Shown: piece after piece, positions 50,167 to 58,535 of the stretch
How positions within the stretch are numbered: the first letter of the stretch is position 1
Layout of the letters: each line of letters begins with the position of its first letter
Source of the DNA: Pseudodesulfovibrio alkaliphilus
GTDB taxonomy: Bacteria > Desulfobacterota > Desulfovibrionia > Desulfovibrionales > Desulfovibrionaceae
Direction: 5' to 3'
Length of the DNA: 64,000 bases
Assembly (NCBI RefSeq): GCF_009729555.1
Contig: NZ_WODC01000007.1
Location: 62,001 to 126,000 of the forward strand
The notes under the pieces: model-generated
Database searches by the model: none
Told to the model about the DNA's origin: nothing
What the model saw: only the letters and a program-made list of their open reading frames with translations
Position numbers and translations under genes: made by a program

Positions 50167-50191
50167 AAAAAAGGCGGGGACAAGCCCCGCC
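50167..50191 (-). terminator. Rho-independent terminator after the PxxKW gene
   Basis: On the minus strand a 7-bp GGCGGGG/CCCCGCC stem (50191-50185 with 50179-50173) with a 5-base loop is followed by six T. It is 21 bases after the stop. Confidence 0.85.
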
Positions 50192-50212
50192 CTGACGAAT
50201 ACCGGCTTTCGC

Positions 50213-50497
50213 CTAGCGGCCGCGGGCGGCGCGCTTGGATGCCTTGAGCGGGTTGACCTTGGTTTTGCCTGCCTTGTCCGCCTCGTTGCGGGTATGGGTG
50301 GCAAAATTGCAGGAACCTTTGGCCCACTTGGCGGAGGGCTTGGCGTAGGTGGGGCAGTAGGTGCTGTTTTCATAGGAAACAACGCGCTCACAGCCCTCGC
50401 ATTTCTCGACGACGGGCTCCATGATGACGCCCTTGTAGTTCAAACCGGCGTCGGTCATGACGGCGCCTTCCAGGGAAATCGGGTTCTTCTTGGCCAT
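50213..50497 (-). CDS. PxxKW-family cysteine-rich protein
   Basis: This 94-residue protein has cysteines in EKCEGCERV, TYCPTY and GSCNFATH, with the PSAKW motif that names the family as I recall it from Desulfovibrio and relatives. It begins with a hydrophilic stretch (MAKKNPISLEG) and ends in a lysine- and arginine-rich tail, so it may bind metal and nucleic acid, but its role is unknown. The ATG at 50497 has AGGAGGAAG upstream. It has its own probable promoter and terminator. Confidence 0.82.
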   Translation of the reverse strand: MAKKNPISLEGAVMTDAGLNYKGVIMEPVVEKCEGCERVVSYENSTYCPTYAKPSAKWAKGSCNFATHTRNEADKAGKTKVNPLKASKRAARGR

Positions 50498-50577
50498 GAT
50501 GTGGCTTCCTCCTATTTGTGATGCGGCTTGGAATATGCCGGTGGCATACAAATGTTGTGTTGGTGCAAGAGCAGCAT

Positions 50578-50607
50578 TCGATATGCACCCGAAGTGGGTG
50601 TTGTCAA
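50578..50607 (-). promoter_or_regulatory. Probable promoter of the PxxKW gene with an inverted repeat in the spacer
   Basis: On the minus strand a perfect TTGACA (50607-50602) is followed after 18 bases by TATCGA (50583-50578). A 5-bp inverted repeat (CACCC at 50586-50590, GGGTG at 50596-50600) lies between the two boxes and could be an operator. Confidence 0.4.
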
Positions 50608-50655
50608 GTTTTTTGCCATTCTTTTTCGTTTTCGAGTCCTGACGGGACCAAACGA

Positions 50656-51399
50656 TCAGTCCATGGCCGCGATGGTTTCCACCAGGACCGAGGTGACGGT
50701 TTCCACGTTGCCGCGGAAGACTTCAATGATGTTATCCCAGGTGACCGGGGGCTCGTCGGTCTTCCAGCAATCATAGTCGGTACTCATGGCCACCGAGGCA
50801 TAGGGGAGGCCTGCCTCGTTGGCCAGGATACACTCGGGCGCGACACTCATGTTGACGACATCCGCCCCCCACATGCGAAACATGTTCGACTCCGCACGGG
50901 TGGAAAACCGCGACCCCTCAATGGTGATTACGGTACCGGCCTCGTGGTGGACGATGCCAAGCCGCCGACAGGTCTCGATAAGCCTTGCACGCAACGTGGC
51001 GTCAAATGGGTCTGCCATGCCTGTATGCGCCGGGTCGTGCGGGTCGAATGTCTCATGAAACGAGACGTGGCGCAGCCGGGTGAAGTCGATGAATTGGTCA
51101 AGGATGACCAAATGCCCCCGGCCGATCTCCTGGCGTAGGGAGCCGCAGGCCGTGGTGGCGATGATGGCCTTGCACCCGGCGTCCTTGAGGGCGCTGATGT
51201 TGGCCCGGTAGTTGACGTGGGTGGGGGGGATGGTGTGTTCGCGGCCATGACGGGCCAACAGAACCACATCGCGCCCGGCGATGGTGCCCCGGCGCAGCGG
51301 GGCAGAGGGTTTGCCAAAACGGGTCGTCACCTCCACGTCACAGGCGTGATGGAGGATGTCAGGGTTGTCGAGGCCGCTGCCGCCTATGATTCCTATCAT
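50656..51399 (-). CDS. mtnP: S-methyl-5'-thioadenosine / purine nucleoside phosphorylase
   Basis: The 247-residue enzyme belongs to the MTA phosphorylase family: IGIIGGSGLDNPDIL at the start, phosphate-binding RHGREHTIPPTHVNYRAN, TTACGSLR, and the base and ribose site VVNMSVAPECILANEAG. It splits methylthioadenosine or a related nucleoside with phosphate. The ATG at 51399 gives the family start, with AGGTGA just upstream; a GTG at 51408, directly after the apt stop, would add three residues. Coupling with apt is logical: the released adenine is recycled by Apt. Confidence 0.9.
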   Translation of the reverse strand: MIGIIGGSGLDNPDILHHACDVEVTTRFGKPSAPLRRGTIAGRDVVLLARHGREHTIPPTHVNYRANISALKDAGCKAIIATTACGSLRQEIGRGHLVILDQFIDFTRLRHVSFHETFDPHDPAHTGMADPFDATLRARLIETCRRLGIVHHEAGTVITIEGSRFSTRAESNMFRMWGADVVNMSVAPECILANEAGLPYASVAMSTDYDCWKTDEPPVTWDNIIEVFRGNVETVTSVLVETIAAMD

Positions 51400-51408
51400 G
51401 TCAATCAC

Positions 51409-51930
51409 CTAGTCCAGTTCCAGCAGAAAGCAGTGCTCCTGCCCGGAGTCCTTCATTTTGCGGGGGCCGTCCAGAAACCCGAGCTGGATGACGAAACCAC
51501 AGCCCACAATGTCGCCCCCCGCCTCGCGAACCAGCCTGAGCATACCTTCGGCCGTGCCGCCCGTGGCCAGCAGGTCGTCGATGATCAGGATCTTTTCGTC
51601 CGGGGCGATGGCATCCTCGTGCATGCACAGGGTGTCGGTGCCATATTCGAGATCATAGGTGACGCAGCGGCTCTTGTGGGGCAATTTGCCCGGCTTGCGC
51701 ACCGGCACGAAGCCAATGCCCATCTTGTAGGCAAGAGGAGCCCCGAAGATGAAGCCACGCGCCTCGGCGGCCACGATCTTGGTGGCCCCGCTGTCCTTGA
51801 ACTTTTCGGCGAGACAGTCCACGGCATGACGGAACGCATGGGGATCGCTCAGGATTGGGGTGATGTCAAAAAAAACGATGCCTTTCTTGGGATAGTCAGG
51901 AATATCTCGGACAAATTCGCGTAGATTCAT
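51409..51930 (-). CDS. apt: Adenine phosphoribosyltransferase
   Basis: This 173-residue enzyme makes AMP from adenine and PRPP. The start NLREFVRDIPDYPKKGI and the PRPP-binding loop KILIIDDLLATGGTAEG are diagnostic; EARGFIFGAPLAYKMG is also typical. A strong GGAGGA site precedes the ATG at 51930. It is the first gene of a two-gene salvage operon with mtnP and is divergent from rsmA with about 120 bases between. Confidence 0.95.
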   Translation of the reverse strand: MNLREFVRDIPDYPKKGIVFFDITPILSDPHAFRHAVDCLAEKFKDSGATKIVAAEARGFIFGAPLAYKMGIGFVPVRKPGKLPHKSRCVTYDLEYGTDTLCMHEDAIAPDEKILIIDDLLATGGTAEGMLRLVREAGGDIVGCGFVIQLGFLDGPRKMKDSGQEHCFLLELD

Positions 51931-52048
51931 GCTTCCTCCATGAGTAAATACCGCCGATTCATACGTTCGATACGCGCTTCGTGTCAATGTGATTGCCATG
52001 CTTCCCGGCATGGGCTAGGTGTCTGTGACCCTGAGGGAGGGGGGGGAT

Positions 52049-52843
52049 ATGAGTGAAGACACCTACCGCCACAGGGCCAAGAAGAGCCTTGGCCAGAATT
52101 TCCTCATGGACGGCAACGTCTGTCGGCGTATTGTGGAGGCCATTGCCCCCGGTCCAGGAGACACCATCATTGAAATAGGTCCGGGCCAGGGGGCGTTGAC
52201 CGGCTTGTTGGCCGATTCCGGTGCGGCCAGACTTATGACCATTGAGCTTGACAACGCCCTGGCTGACAGGCTTGCGGCACTGCACCCGCGCATAGAGATG
52301 ATTAGGGCCGACGCCCTGGACTTTCCCTGGGAATCCCTTGACGCCGGCGGCCCGTGCAAGATCGTTGGCAATCTTCCGTATAATGTCGCCTCAAAGCTCA
52401 TTTGGGACATCGTTTCCAGGACACGGACCATGCAGCGCGGCGTGTTCATGGTTCAGCACGAGGTGGCGCTGCGTCTTACCGCCGAGCCCGGCGGCAAGGC
52501 ATACGGAGGCCTGACGGCCTGGGTGCGCAATTTCGCTGATACCCGCTATCTCTTCAAGGTTCCGCCCACGGTGTTTCGCCCAAGGCCCAAGGTGGACTCT
52601 GCCGTGGTGAGCTTCACGCCAATGCCGACAGAGTCGCGACCGGCGGACCCAGAGGCCTTGGCCCGGCTCATCAAAATGCTTTTCCAGATGCGGCGCAAAC
52701 AACTCTCGACAATTCTCAAGCCACTGTGGAATCAGGAGATCGACGCATGGTTCAAGGAGCGAACCCTCTCTCCTGCAGCTCGGCCGGAAACCCTGACTCC
52801 CGGACAATTTCGTGAACTTTCGATCCTTGTCAGGCAAAAATAG
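52049..52843 (+). CDS. rsmA: 16S rRNA dimethyladenosine transferase RsmA (KsgA)
   Basis: The 264-residue methyltransferase dimethylates A1518 and A1519 of 16S rRNA. Motifs are KKSLGQNFLMDGN, the SAM loop IEIGPGQGALTGLL and the target-base motif NLPYNVAS. The ATG at 52049 lies just after a run of eight G that serves as the ribosome-binding site; the open frame starts earlier at a GTG without merit. It stands alone on the plus strand. Confidence 0.95.
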   Translation: MSEDTYRHRAKKSLGQNFLMDGNVCRRIVEAIAPGPGDTIIEIGPGQGALTGLLADSGAARLMTIELDNALADRLAALHPRIEMIRADALDFPWESLDAGGPCKIVGNLPYNVASKLIWDIVSRTRTMQRGVFMVQHEVALRLTAEPGGKAYGGLTAWVRNFADTRYLFKVPPTVFRPRPKVDSAVVSFTPMPTESRPADPEALARLIKMLFQMRRKQLSTILKPLWNQEIDAWFKERTLSPAARPETLTPGQFRELSILVRQK

Positions 52844-53100
52844 CGTCAACCCTTGTGGTTCTTGGACCAAAGCACTGGGCGGGGAAAAAAGCTCTTGCTG
52901 GCCCTGGGTGGTCAAAATCCCCCGGAAGCACCAACTGGCTTCGTTTTTTTCTGAATTTGGAGCCAACGGGCTGGACACGGCTGGAAAGTTCATTTAAAGG
53001 CCATCTAATGAGTTGCTACGGATTCAAAGTGCGGGAGGCTTGCTAGGCCCGCCGCACTCACACCCATAGTCTGGTAATTTTTAGTGAGGAGGAAGGACTG

Positions 53101-53373
53101 ATGACAAAGGCTGAGTTGGTTGTCAAAATTGCTGAGAAGGCCAATCTGACCAAAGCGAATGCCGAACGCGCCCTGAACGCTTTCCTTGAGAGCGTCGAGG
53201 GGACTCTTGTGAGCGAAGGCAAGCTCACTCTGACCGGCTTCGGCACCTTCGTGGTCGAGGAGCGCAAGGCTCGCGTGGGTCGCAATCCCCGCACCGGCAA
53301 GGAAATCAAGATTCCCGCCACCAAGGTGGTCAAGTTCCGTCCCGGCAAGCTCCTCAAGGATGCCATTAAGTAA
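53101..53373 (+). CDS. hup: HU-family DNA-binding protein
   Basis: The 90-residue protein is a typical HU: TKAELVVKIAEKANLTKANAERAL, then LTGFGTFVVEERKARVGRNPRTG, with the DNA-binding arm ending KVVKFRPGKLLKDAI. It compacts the nucleoid as a dimer. A long, strong AGGAGGAAGG site precedes the ATG, as expected for an abundant protein. A 57-residue membrane protein follows 17 bases after its stop. Confidence 0.95.
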   Translation: MTKAELVVKIAEKANLTKANAERALNAFLESVEGTLVSEGKLTLTGFGTFVVEERKARVGRNPRTGKEIKIPATKVVKFRPGKLLKDAIK

Positions 53374-53390
53374 CCTGGAGGAAATCCCTC

Positions 53391-53564
53391 ATGATGATCC
53401 ACGGTGAAACCGTTCACAGTCCGCTTCCACAAGATCTTCCCTGGTGGATGCCCGATCATTTCATCTTCTTTGGCGTCCTTTACATCGTTCTGGGCGTCAT
53501 TGGCATCGGGCTGACCTACACGATCGTCAAATCCTGGTGTGACGCCAAGAAGGCACAGCACTAA
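53391..53564 (+). CDS. 57-residue single-helix membrane protein, unknown function
   Basis: The frame ATG 53391 to TAA 53564 has GGAGG 9 bases upstream and lies between HU and a strong terminator, so it is likely translated from the HU message. The protein has a polar start (MMIHGETVHSPLPQDLPWWM), then one hydrophobic helix (HFIFFGVLYIVLGVIGIGL, TYTIV) and a short tail (KSWCDAKKAQH). I do not recognise the family. An ATG at 53394 is an alternative start. Confidence 0.7.
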   Translation: MMIHGETVHSPLPQDLPWWMPDHFIFFGVLYIVLGVIGIGLTYTIVKSWCDAKKAQH

Positions 53565-53581
53565 GCAGGATAGTTTTTGAA

Positions 53582-53621
53582 GCAGCCTGTCGGAAGTCCA
53601 TTCCGGCAGGCTGCCAATTTT
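53582..53621 (+). terminator. Rho-independent terminator after HU and the small membrane gene
   Basis: A 14-bp stem with one G-U pair (53582-53595 with 53601-53614) and a 5-base loop is followed by CAATTTT. It starts 18 bases after the 57-residue gene. Confidence 0.85.
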
Positions 53622-53705
53622 CCCGGCTGGGGATTCTAGCGACCCTCGTTTTTTCGGGTTGCAATCCTCCACGCATGGGTGTATGTATTTTTTTTGATTT
53701 CGCCA

Positions 53706-53730
53706 GCCCGCCGTGAAGCGGGCGGTTCAC
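53706..53730 (+). promoter_or_regulatory. Overlapping hairpins in the rpsU leader
   Basis: Two stems that cannot form together lie just before the rpsU ribosome-binding site: GCCCGC/GCGGGC (53706-53711 with 53718-53723) and GTGAA/TTCAC (53713-53717 with 53726-53730). They could tune access to the AGGAGGTGA site at 53732-53740. The regulatory role is inferred. Confidence 0.35.
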
Positions 53731-53747
53731 CGAGGAGGTGATTTTCA

Positions 53748-53948
53748 TTGCCCGGCGTATATTTAGACGATAGTGACAACTTCGACATCTCTCTGCGTCG
53801 TTTCAAGAAGCAGGTCGAGAAGGCCGGAATCCTTTCCGAGCTGAAGAAGCGGCAGCACTACGAGAAGCCCAGCGTTCAGAAAAAGAAGAAAAAGGCTGCC
53901 GCCAAAAAGCGGCTCGCCAAAAAAATGCGCAAAGTGCGCGGCATGTAG
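53748..53948 (+). CDS. rpsU: 30S ribosomal protein S21
   Basis: The 66-residue basic protein matches S21: [21 protein letters not shown], ending in a lysine-rich tail ([18 protein letters not shown]). It starts with TTG after a perfect AGGAGGTGA site with 6-7 base spacing, so a rare start is paired with a maximal ribosome-binding site. It leads the rpsU-yqeY-mutS2-dnaG-rpoD series, related to the classic rpsU-dnaG-rpoD macromolecular synthesis operon. Confidence 0.95.
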   Translation: MPGVYLDDSDNFDISLRRFKKQVEKAGILSELKKRQHYEKPSVQKKKKKAAAKKRLAKKMRKVRGM

Positions 53949-53950
53949 TC

Positions 53951-54400
53951 ATGAGTCTGCTCAAGAAGCTTGATCAGGACTATATTGAGGCCTACAAGGC
54001 CAAAGCGACGGTGAAAGTGGCCGTCTTGAGGCATCTCAAGACGGCCATAAAAACGCGCATGGCCGAGGGCAGGGGGGCGGAGCTTACGGACGACGACATT
54101 CTCGAGCTCATCGCCAGACAGGTCAAACAGCGCAAGGATTCCTTCGATCAGTTCACCAAGGCCGGACGGGACGATCTCGCCGGGGTCGAGGCTCAGGAGC
54201 TAGCCGAGTTGGAGACCTATCTGCCAACCCCTCTCGGCGACGACGAACTTGCAGCCGCCATTGACAGGGCTGTGGTCGAGGTCGGCGCCACCGGCATTCA
54301 GGACATGGGGCGGGTCATGCAGACACTGCTTGGCACCCACAAAGGACAGGTGGACGGCAAGAAAGCCAGCGCCCTGGTCCGTTCCAGGCTTTCTGCCTAA
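53951..54400 (+). CDS. yqeY: GatB/YqeY domain protein
   Basis: The 149-residue helical protein matches YqeY: MSLLKKLDQDYIEAYKAK, VAVLRHLKTAIK, QRKDSFDQFTKAGRDDL, and the C-terminal DMGRVMQTLLGTHKGQVDGK. It resembles the tail domain of GatB and may act on tRNA, but its function is not established. The ATG is 2 bases after the rpsU stop. It lies between rpsU and mutS2-dnaG, where yqeY-like genes are often found. Confidence 0.92.
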   Translation: MSLLKKLDQDYIEAYKAKATVKVAVLRHLKTAIKTRMAEGRGAELTDDDILELIARQVKQRKDSFDQFTKAGRDDLAGVEAQELAELETYLPTPLGDDELAAAIDRAVVEVGATGIQDMGRVMQTLLGTHKGQVDGKKASALVRSRLSA

Positions 54401-54425
54401 ATTTCCAACCACACAGACGGCTCGC

Positions 54426-56753
54426 ATGGAGTCCAGATCGTTTCAGGTATTGGAGTTCCCGAAAATTCTCGGGGCGTTGTCCCGGTTTGCCGTGTCCGGC
54501 GCCGGGGCTTCCGCATGCCTGAGTATTCAACCATTCAAGGATATCGACAGGATAACGGAAGCCCTCGTGCTCATGGAACAGGCAGCGGCCTGGTGCGGGG
54601 AATCCTCCTTTGCCTTGCGTCCCTTCCCCGAACTCGACGGGTTGTTTGCCTACCTTGAGGGAGCTGGCTCGGCCTTGGACCAGGATGCGCTCTTCGCCCT
54701 CAAGCAGGTGCTTGATGTTGCCCGTGAGGCCCGCGAATCCCTGGAACGATTCGCTGATCGGGACTGGCACAACCTGAACCGGACTCTTTACGACTATCCC
54801 TGGCCCGCACGAACTGTTTCAGGCATCGGCCGCTGTCTGGACGCCGATGGCAATATTCGCGACGCCAGTTCGCCGGAATTGCTTGCCGTGCGCCAGGAGA
54901 TCCGGGCCATCCATCAGCGCTGCACTAAACGGGTGAAGGACTTCGTCCTGGCCGAGAACCTGGGGCAGGCGCTTCAGGACGAGTTCATGACCATCTCGTC
55001 CGACCGTTATGTGCTGCCGCTTAAGGCAAATTTCAAAAACAAGATCAAGGGCATCATCCACGACTATTCCCAGACCGGAGAGACCTGCTACTTTGAGCCT
55101 ATGTTTCTGGTGGAAACCAACAATCGCCTTCAGGAACTCAAGCGGGAAGAGCGCGAGGAGGAGTACAAGATACTCAAATTCCTCACGGAGCTGGTCCGCC
55201 AGGAGCAGGAGGGGGTGCGCGGCGCCTATGACGGTCTGGTCGCTCTTGACGTACTCATGGCCAAGGTGGCCCTGGGACGCGCCTTTGACGGCCGGGCCAT
55301 TGAGGCCATTCCGGAAGGGAGGCCAAAACTTCTGCGGGCCCGCCATCCGCTGCTGGCTCTCGCCGAGGGCGGTGTCCAGCCAGTGGATATAGAACTGCTC
55401 GACGGCCAGAAGGCGCTGATCATCAGCGGTGGTAACGCGGGCGGTAAAACGGTCTGCCTCAAGACTCTCGGCCTTGTTGCCCTGATGACCTTCGCAGGAC
55501 TGCCGGTGCCCGCTGCCGAGGGGAGCGTACTGCCCCTTTGGACGGATATTTTCGTCATCATGGGCGACGAGCAGAGCCTGGAGGAGAATGTCTCCACCTT
55601 CACCGCGCAGATCAAGTATCTGCGGCGGGTTTGGGATATGGTAGGCGACAGGACGCTCTTCATCCTCGACGAGTTCGGTGCAGGCACGGACCCAACCCAG
55701 GGAGCAGCCTTGGCCCAGGGGGTGGTGGACAGCCTGGTGGAACGCGGGACCACCTCGATCATCGCCACGCACTTTCCGGCCCTTAAGGCTTACGCCATGG
55801 CGGCCGATTCAGTGAGGGCGGCCAGCGTACTCTTCGATCCCGGCACCAAGCGGCCGCTCTTCCGGTTGGCCTACGATCAGGTGGGTGCGTCCATCGCCCT
55901 GGACGTGGCTCGCGAACACGGGCTGCCCCGGACGATCCTGGAACGCGCCGAACGCTATCTTCTCCTTGATGGCTCGGACACCAGCGCGGTGCTCGATCGG
56001 CTCAACGAGATGGCAGTCAGGCGCGAACAGGAGCTGGACGCCGTGCAGGCGGAACGGCGCAGACTCGAAGACAAGCGCGACAAGCTCGAGGCGCGTTTCG
56101 AGAAGGAGCGCGGCAAGGCTCTTAGAGACATCCAGGCCCAGGCCCAGGCTATTGTCAGGCAGTGGCAGGCGGACAAGCTGGGCCGCAAGGAGACGCGCAA
56201 GAAACTGGCCGAGGTGCGCGAACGGGTGGAGGAGTTGGGGCCGGATGGTTCCACCTCTTCTATGGGATCTGCGACCGGGCAGACTGGTGGAACCCTGGCA
56301 TTTGCGGACATTGCCGAGGGTATGGCCGTGTCGTACCCGGCCTGGAACAAGTCCGGAACCGTCCTTGAGGTAAACGCCAGAAAGAAACAGGCCAAGGTGG
56401 ACTTCGGCGGAGTGGCCATGTGGGTCAAGGCCGAGCACCTGACAAGGGCCGATGCGCCCGAGACGGCCTCGCCCAGAAGCGGACTTTCGACTCCGGCCCC
56501 TCCGTCCGAGCTGGTGGTCGAGGTGGACATCCGTGGGAATAGGGCGGACATGGCCCTGAGTATGCTTGAACGGGCAATGGACGATGCCCTGCGCAAGGGG
56601 GCTGGCCGGATGGAGATCGTTCATGGTCGCGGCACCGGAGCCCTGCGCCGCGAGGTGCATGACTATTTGCGACACTACCCCGCTGTGGCCGATTTCGCCT
56701 TGGCCAACGAGGAGCGGGGCGGTGACGGCATGACCGAAGTAACTCTCAAGTAG
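54426..56753 (+). CDS. mutS2: Endonuclease/ATPase MutS2
   Basis: This 775-residue protein has a MutS-like core and clamp, an ABC-type ATPase domain (Walker A SGGNAGGKTVCLKTLGL near 333; Walker B ILDEFGAGTDPTQGAALAQG), a long coiled coil (about 520-600) and a C-terminal Smr nuclease domain (VDIRGNRADMAL, HGRGTGALRREVHDYL). MutS2 limits recombination and, in Bacillus, splits collided ribosomes. The ATG at 54426 is chosen though the frame is open into yqeY; the ribosome-binding site is weak, which suggests coupling. Confidence 0.94.
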   Translation: MESRSFQVLEFPKILGALSRFAVSGAGASACLSIQPFKDIDRITEALVLMEQAAAWCGESSFALRPFPELDGLFAYLEGAGSALDQDALFALKQVLDVAREARESLERFADRDWHNLNRTLYDYPWPARTVSGIGRCLDADGNIRDASSPELLAVRQEIRAIHQRCTKRVKDFVLAENLGQALQDEFMTISSDRYVLPLKANFKNKIKGIIHDYSQTGETCYFEPMFLVETNNRLQELKREEREEEYKILKFLTELVRQEQEGVRGAYDGLVALDVLMAKVALGRAFDGRAIEAIPEGRPKLLRARHPLLALAEGGVQPVDIELLDGQKALIISGGNAGGKTVCLKTLGLVALMTFAGLPVPAAEGSVLPLWTDIFVIMGDEQSLEENVSTFTAQIKYLRRVWDMVGDRTLFILDEFGAGTDPTQGAALAQGVVDSLVERGTTSIIATHFPALKAYAMAADSVRAASVLFDPGTKRPLFRLAYDQVGASIALDVAREHGLPRTILERAERYLLLDGSDTSAVLDRLNEMAVRREQELDAVQAERRRLEDKRDKLEARFEKERGKALRDIQAQAQAIVRQWQADKLGRKETRKKLAEVRERVEELGPDGSTSSMGSATGQTGGTLAFADIAEGMAVSYPAWNKSGTVLEVNARKKQAKVDFGGVAMWVKAEHLTRADAPETASPRSGLSTPAPPSELVVEVDIRGNRADMALSMLERAMDDALRKGAGRMEIVHGRGTGALRREVHDYLRHYPAVADFALANEERGGDGMTEVTLK

Positions 56754-56780
56754 CTGGTTTCGACCGGCGCGGAGGCGCAC

Positions 56781-58535
56781 ATGGACAGGAGTGCTGTGGA
56801 GGCCGTCAAGGCCCGCATCAGCATCGCGGACATCGTACGCCGCTATGTGGACCTCAAGCCCGTCTCGGGGCGATGGATGGGCGCGTGTCCGTTCCACCAG
56901 GAGACCAAGCCTTCCATGTCGGTCAACGACGAGGAAGGGTTTTTCTACTGCTTTGGCTGTCAGGCCTCGGGCGATGTCTTTGATTTTTATGCGCGCATCA
57001 ACGGTCTCGAATTCCGCGAGGCCCTGGAACAATTGGCTGCCGAAGCCGGAGTGGATCTGGGCAATGTGCCCCATGACCCCCATGCAGCCGAACGCAAGGC
57101 CCGCGTAAACCTGTTTCTCGACATGCACGATGAGGCCAACGCATGGTTCCAGCGTAACCTTTCCATGGCCTCGGGCGAAACGGCCAGACATTATTTGCAA
57201 AATCGGGGCATGACCCCGGACATTATCGCCAAGTTCGGCCTGGGCTACAGCCCTGAGGACTGGCACGGCCTGGAGAACCATCTCAAGGGCAAAGGACGGA
57301 CACCGGAACAGGCTGTTGATGCCGGGCTTTTGTCAAAAAACGATAAAGGAAATATTTACGACAGGTTCCGTGGCAGACTCATCTTTCCCATTCAAAATTT
57401 GTCGGGCCGGGTCATTGCCTTTGGCGGCAGAATCATTACAGATGGTGAACCCAAGTATCTCAATAGCTCGGATACACCGATATACAAGAAGGGCGACCAT
57501 CTGTACGGGTTGAATCTTGCCCGGTCCACCATGACCCGCACCAAACGGGCCCTGCTGACCGAAGGATACATGGATGTCATCTCGCTCCATCAGTTCGGCT
57601 ATACCGATTCCTGCGGTGTTCTGGGCACGGCCCTGACACCCGAGCAGGTCAAAAGGCTGGCCGGATTCTGCTCGCGTGTGGACCTGGTCTTCGACGGCGA
57701 TGGGGCGGGGCGAAAGGCCGCGCTGAAAAGCAGCCGGATGATCCTGCTGCAGGGTGTGGCCTGCCGGGTGGTGCTCATGCCAGAGGGCGAGGATGTGGAC
57801 AGCCTGCTTCAGACAAAGGGGGGCGAGGGCTTGGAGTCCTGCCTGGCGCAGGCACCGGACGGCCTTGACTTCTGTCTGCACACCCTGCGAAGCGATTTTG
57901 CGCCGCGCGAAATAATGGCCTGGGCCAAGGGGTTTTTGACGGATTTGCAGGAGCCGTCCCTGCGGGCATTCTATCTGCCGCGCATTGCGGGCGGGCTGGG
58001 CTTGTCCGAGGCCGATTTTCGGCGCGACGCAGGTGTTTCCGGCCCACCTCGGGCCGGGGGAGCCCATCGTCGGCAGGAAAGCCCGGCACAGGCGACACAA
58101 GGTCTTCCGGCCGTAGGCAAGGAAGACAAAGATGACAAATATTTATTGAAATTTCCCATCCAATACCCGGACTATGTCCCGGCGCTGGAGGAAAAGGGAT
58201 TCGGACGCATCCTCGCCACCCGGTGGGCCAGGGCGCTCTGGGAGAAGCTCGTCAATACGCAGCACGGCCAGACACTGAGCCTGCTGAACGAACAGGAGAA
58301 GAGCTTCTATATCAGGTGCCGCGAGGAAGTTCGCAAATCCGCGCTCACAGGACGTGAACTGCTGGACGAATGGGAACATATCTGTAATAAGATCGCGTTT
58401 GCACAGCAGAAAGAAAACAGACGACAGCTCAAAGAGGCCCTGCATCAGGCGCAACTCAGCGGCGACAGGCAGCGGATAGACGAGTGTTTTCGGGCCTTGG
58501 AAGAATCTCTCAGGAGGGACGATGAGCAATATTAA
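56781..58535 (+). CDS. dnaG: DNA primase
   Basis: The 584-residue primase makes RNA primers for replication. The N-terminal zinc motif is [10 protein letters not shown] followed by [10 protein letters not shown]. The TOPRIM domain has [16 protein letters not shown] and [13 protein letters not shown]. The C-terminal part would bind DnaB. GGAGG lies 5 bases before the ATG. Its last 14 bases overlap rpoD, so the two are coupled. Confidence 0.95.
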   Translation: MDRSAVEAVKARISIADIVRRYVDLKPVSGRWMGACPFHQETKPSMSVNDEEGFFYCFGCQASGDVFDFYARINGLEFREALEQLAAEAGVDLGNVPHDPHAAERKARVNLFLDMHDEANAWFQRNLSMASGETARHYLQNRGMTPDIIAKFGLGYSPEDWHGLENHLKGKGRTPEQAVDAGLLSKNDKGNIYDRFRGRLIFPIQNLSGRVIAFGGRIITDGEPKYLNSSDTPIYKKGDHLYGLNLARSTMTRTKRALLTEGYMDVISLHQFGYTDSCGVLGTALTPEQVKRLAGFCSRVDLVFDGDGAGRKAALKSSRMILLQGVACRVVLMPEGEDVDSLLQTKGGEGLESCLAQAPDGLDFCLHTLRSDFAPREIMAWAKGFLTDLQEPSLRAFYLPRIAGGLGLSEADFRRDAGVSGPPRAGGAHRRQESPAQATQGLPAVGKEDKDDKYLLKFPIQYPDYVPALEEKGFGRILATRWARALWEKLVNTQHGQTLSLLNEQEKSFYIRCREEVRKSALTGRELLDEWEHICNKIAFAQQKENRRQLKEALHQAQLSGDRQRIDECFRALEESLRRDDEQY

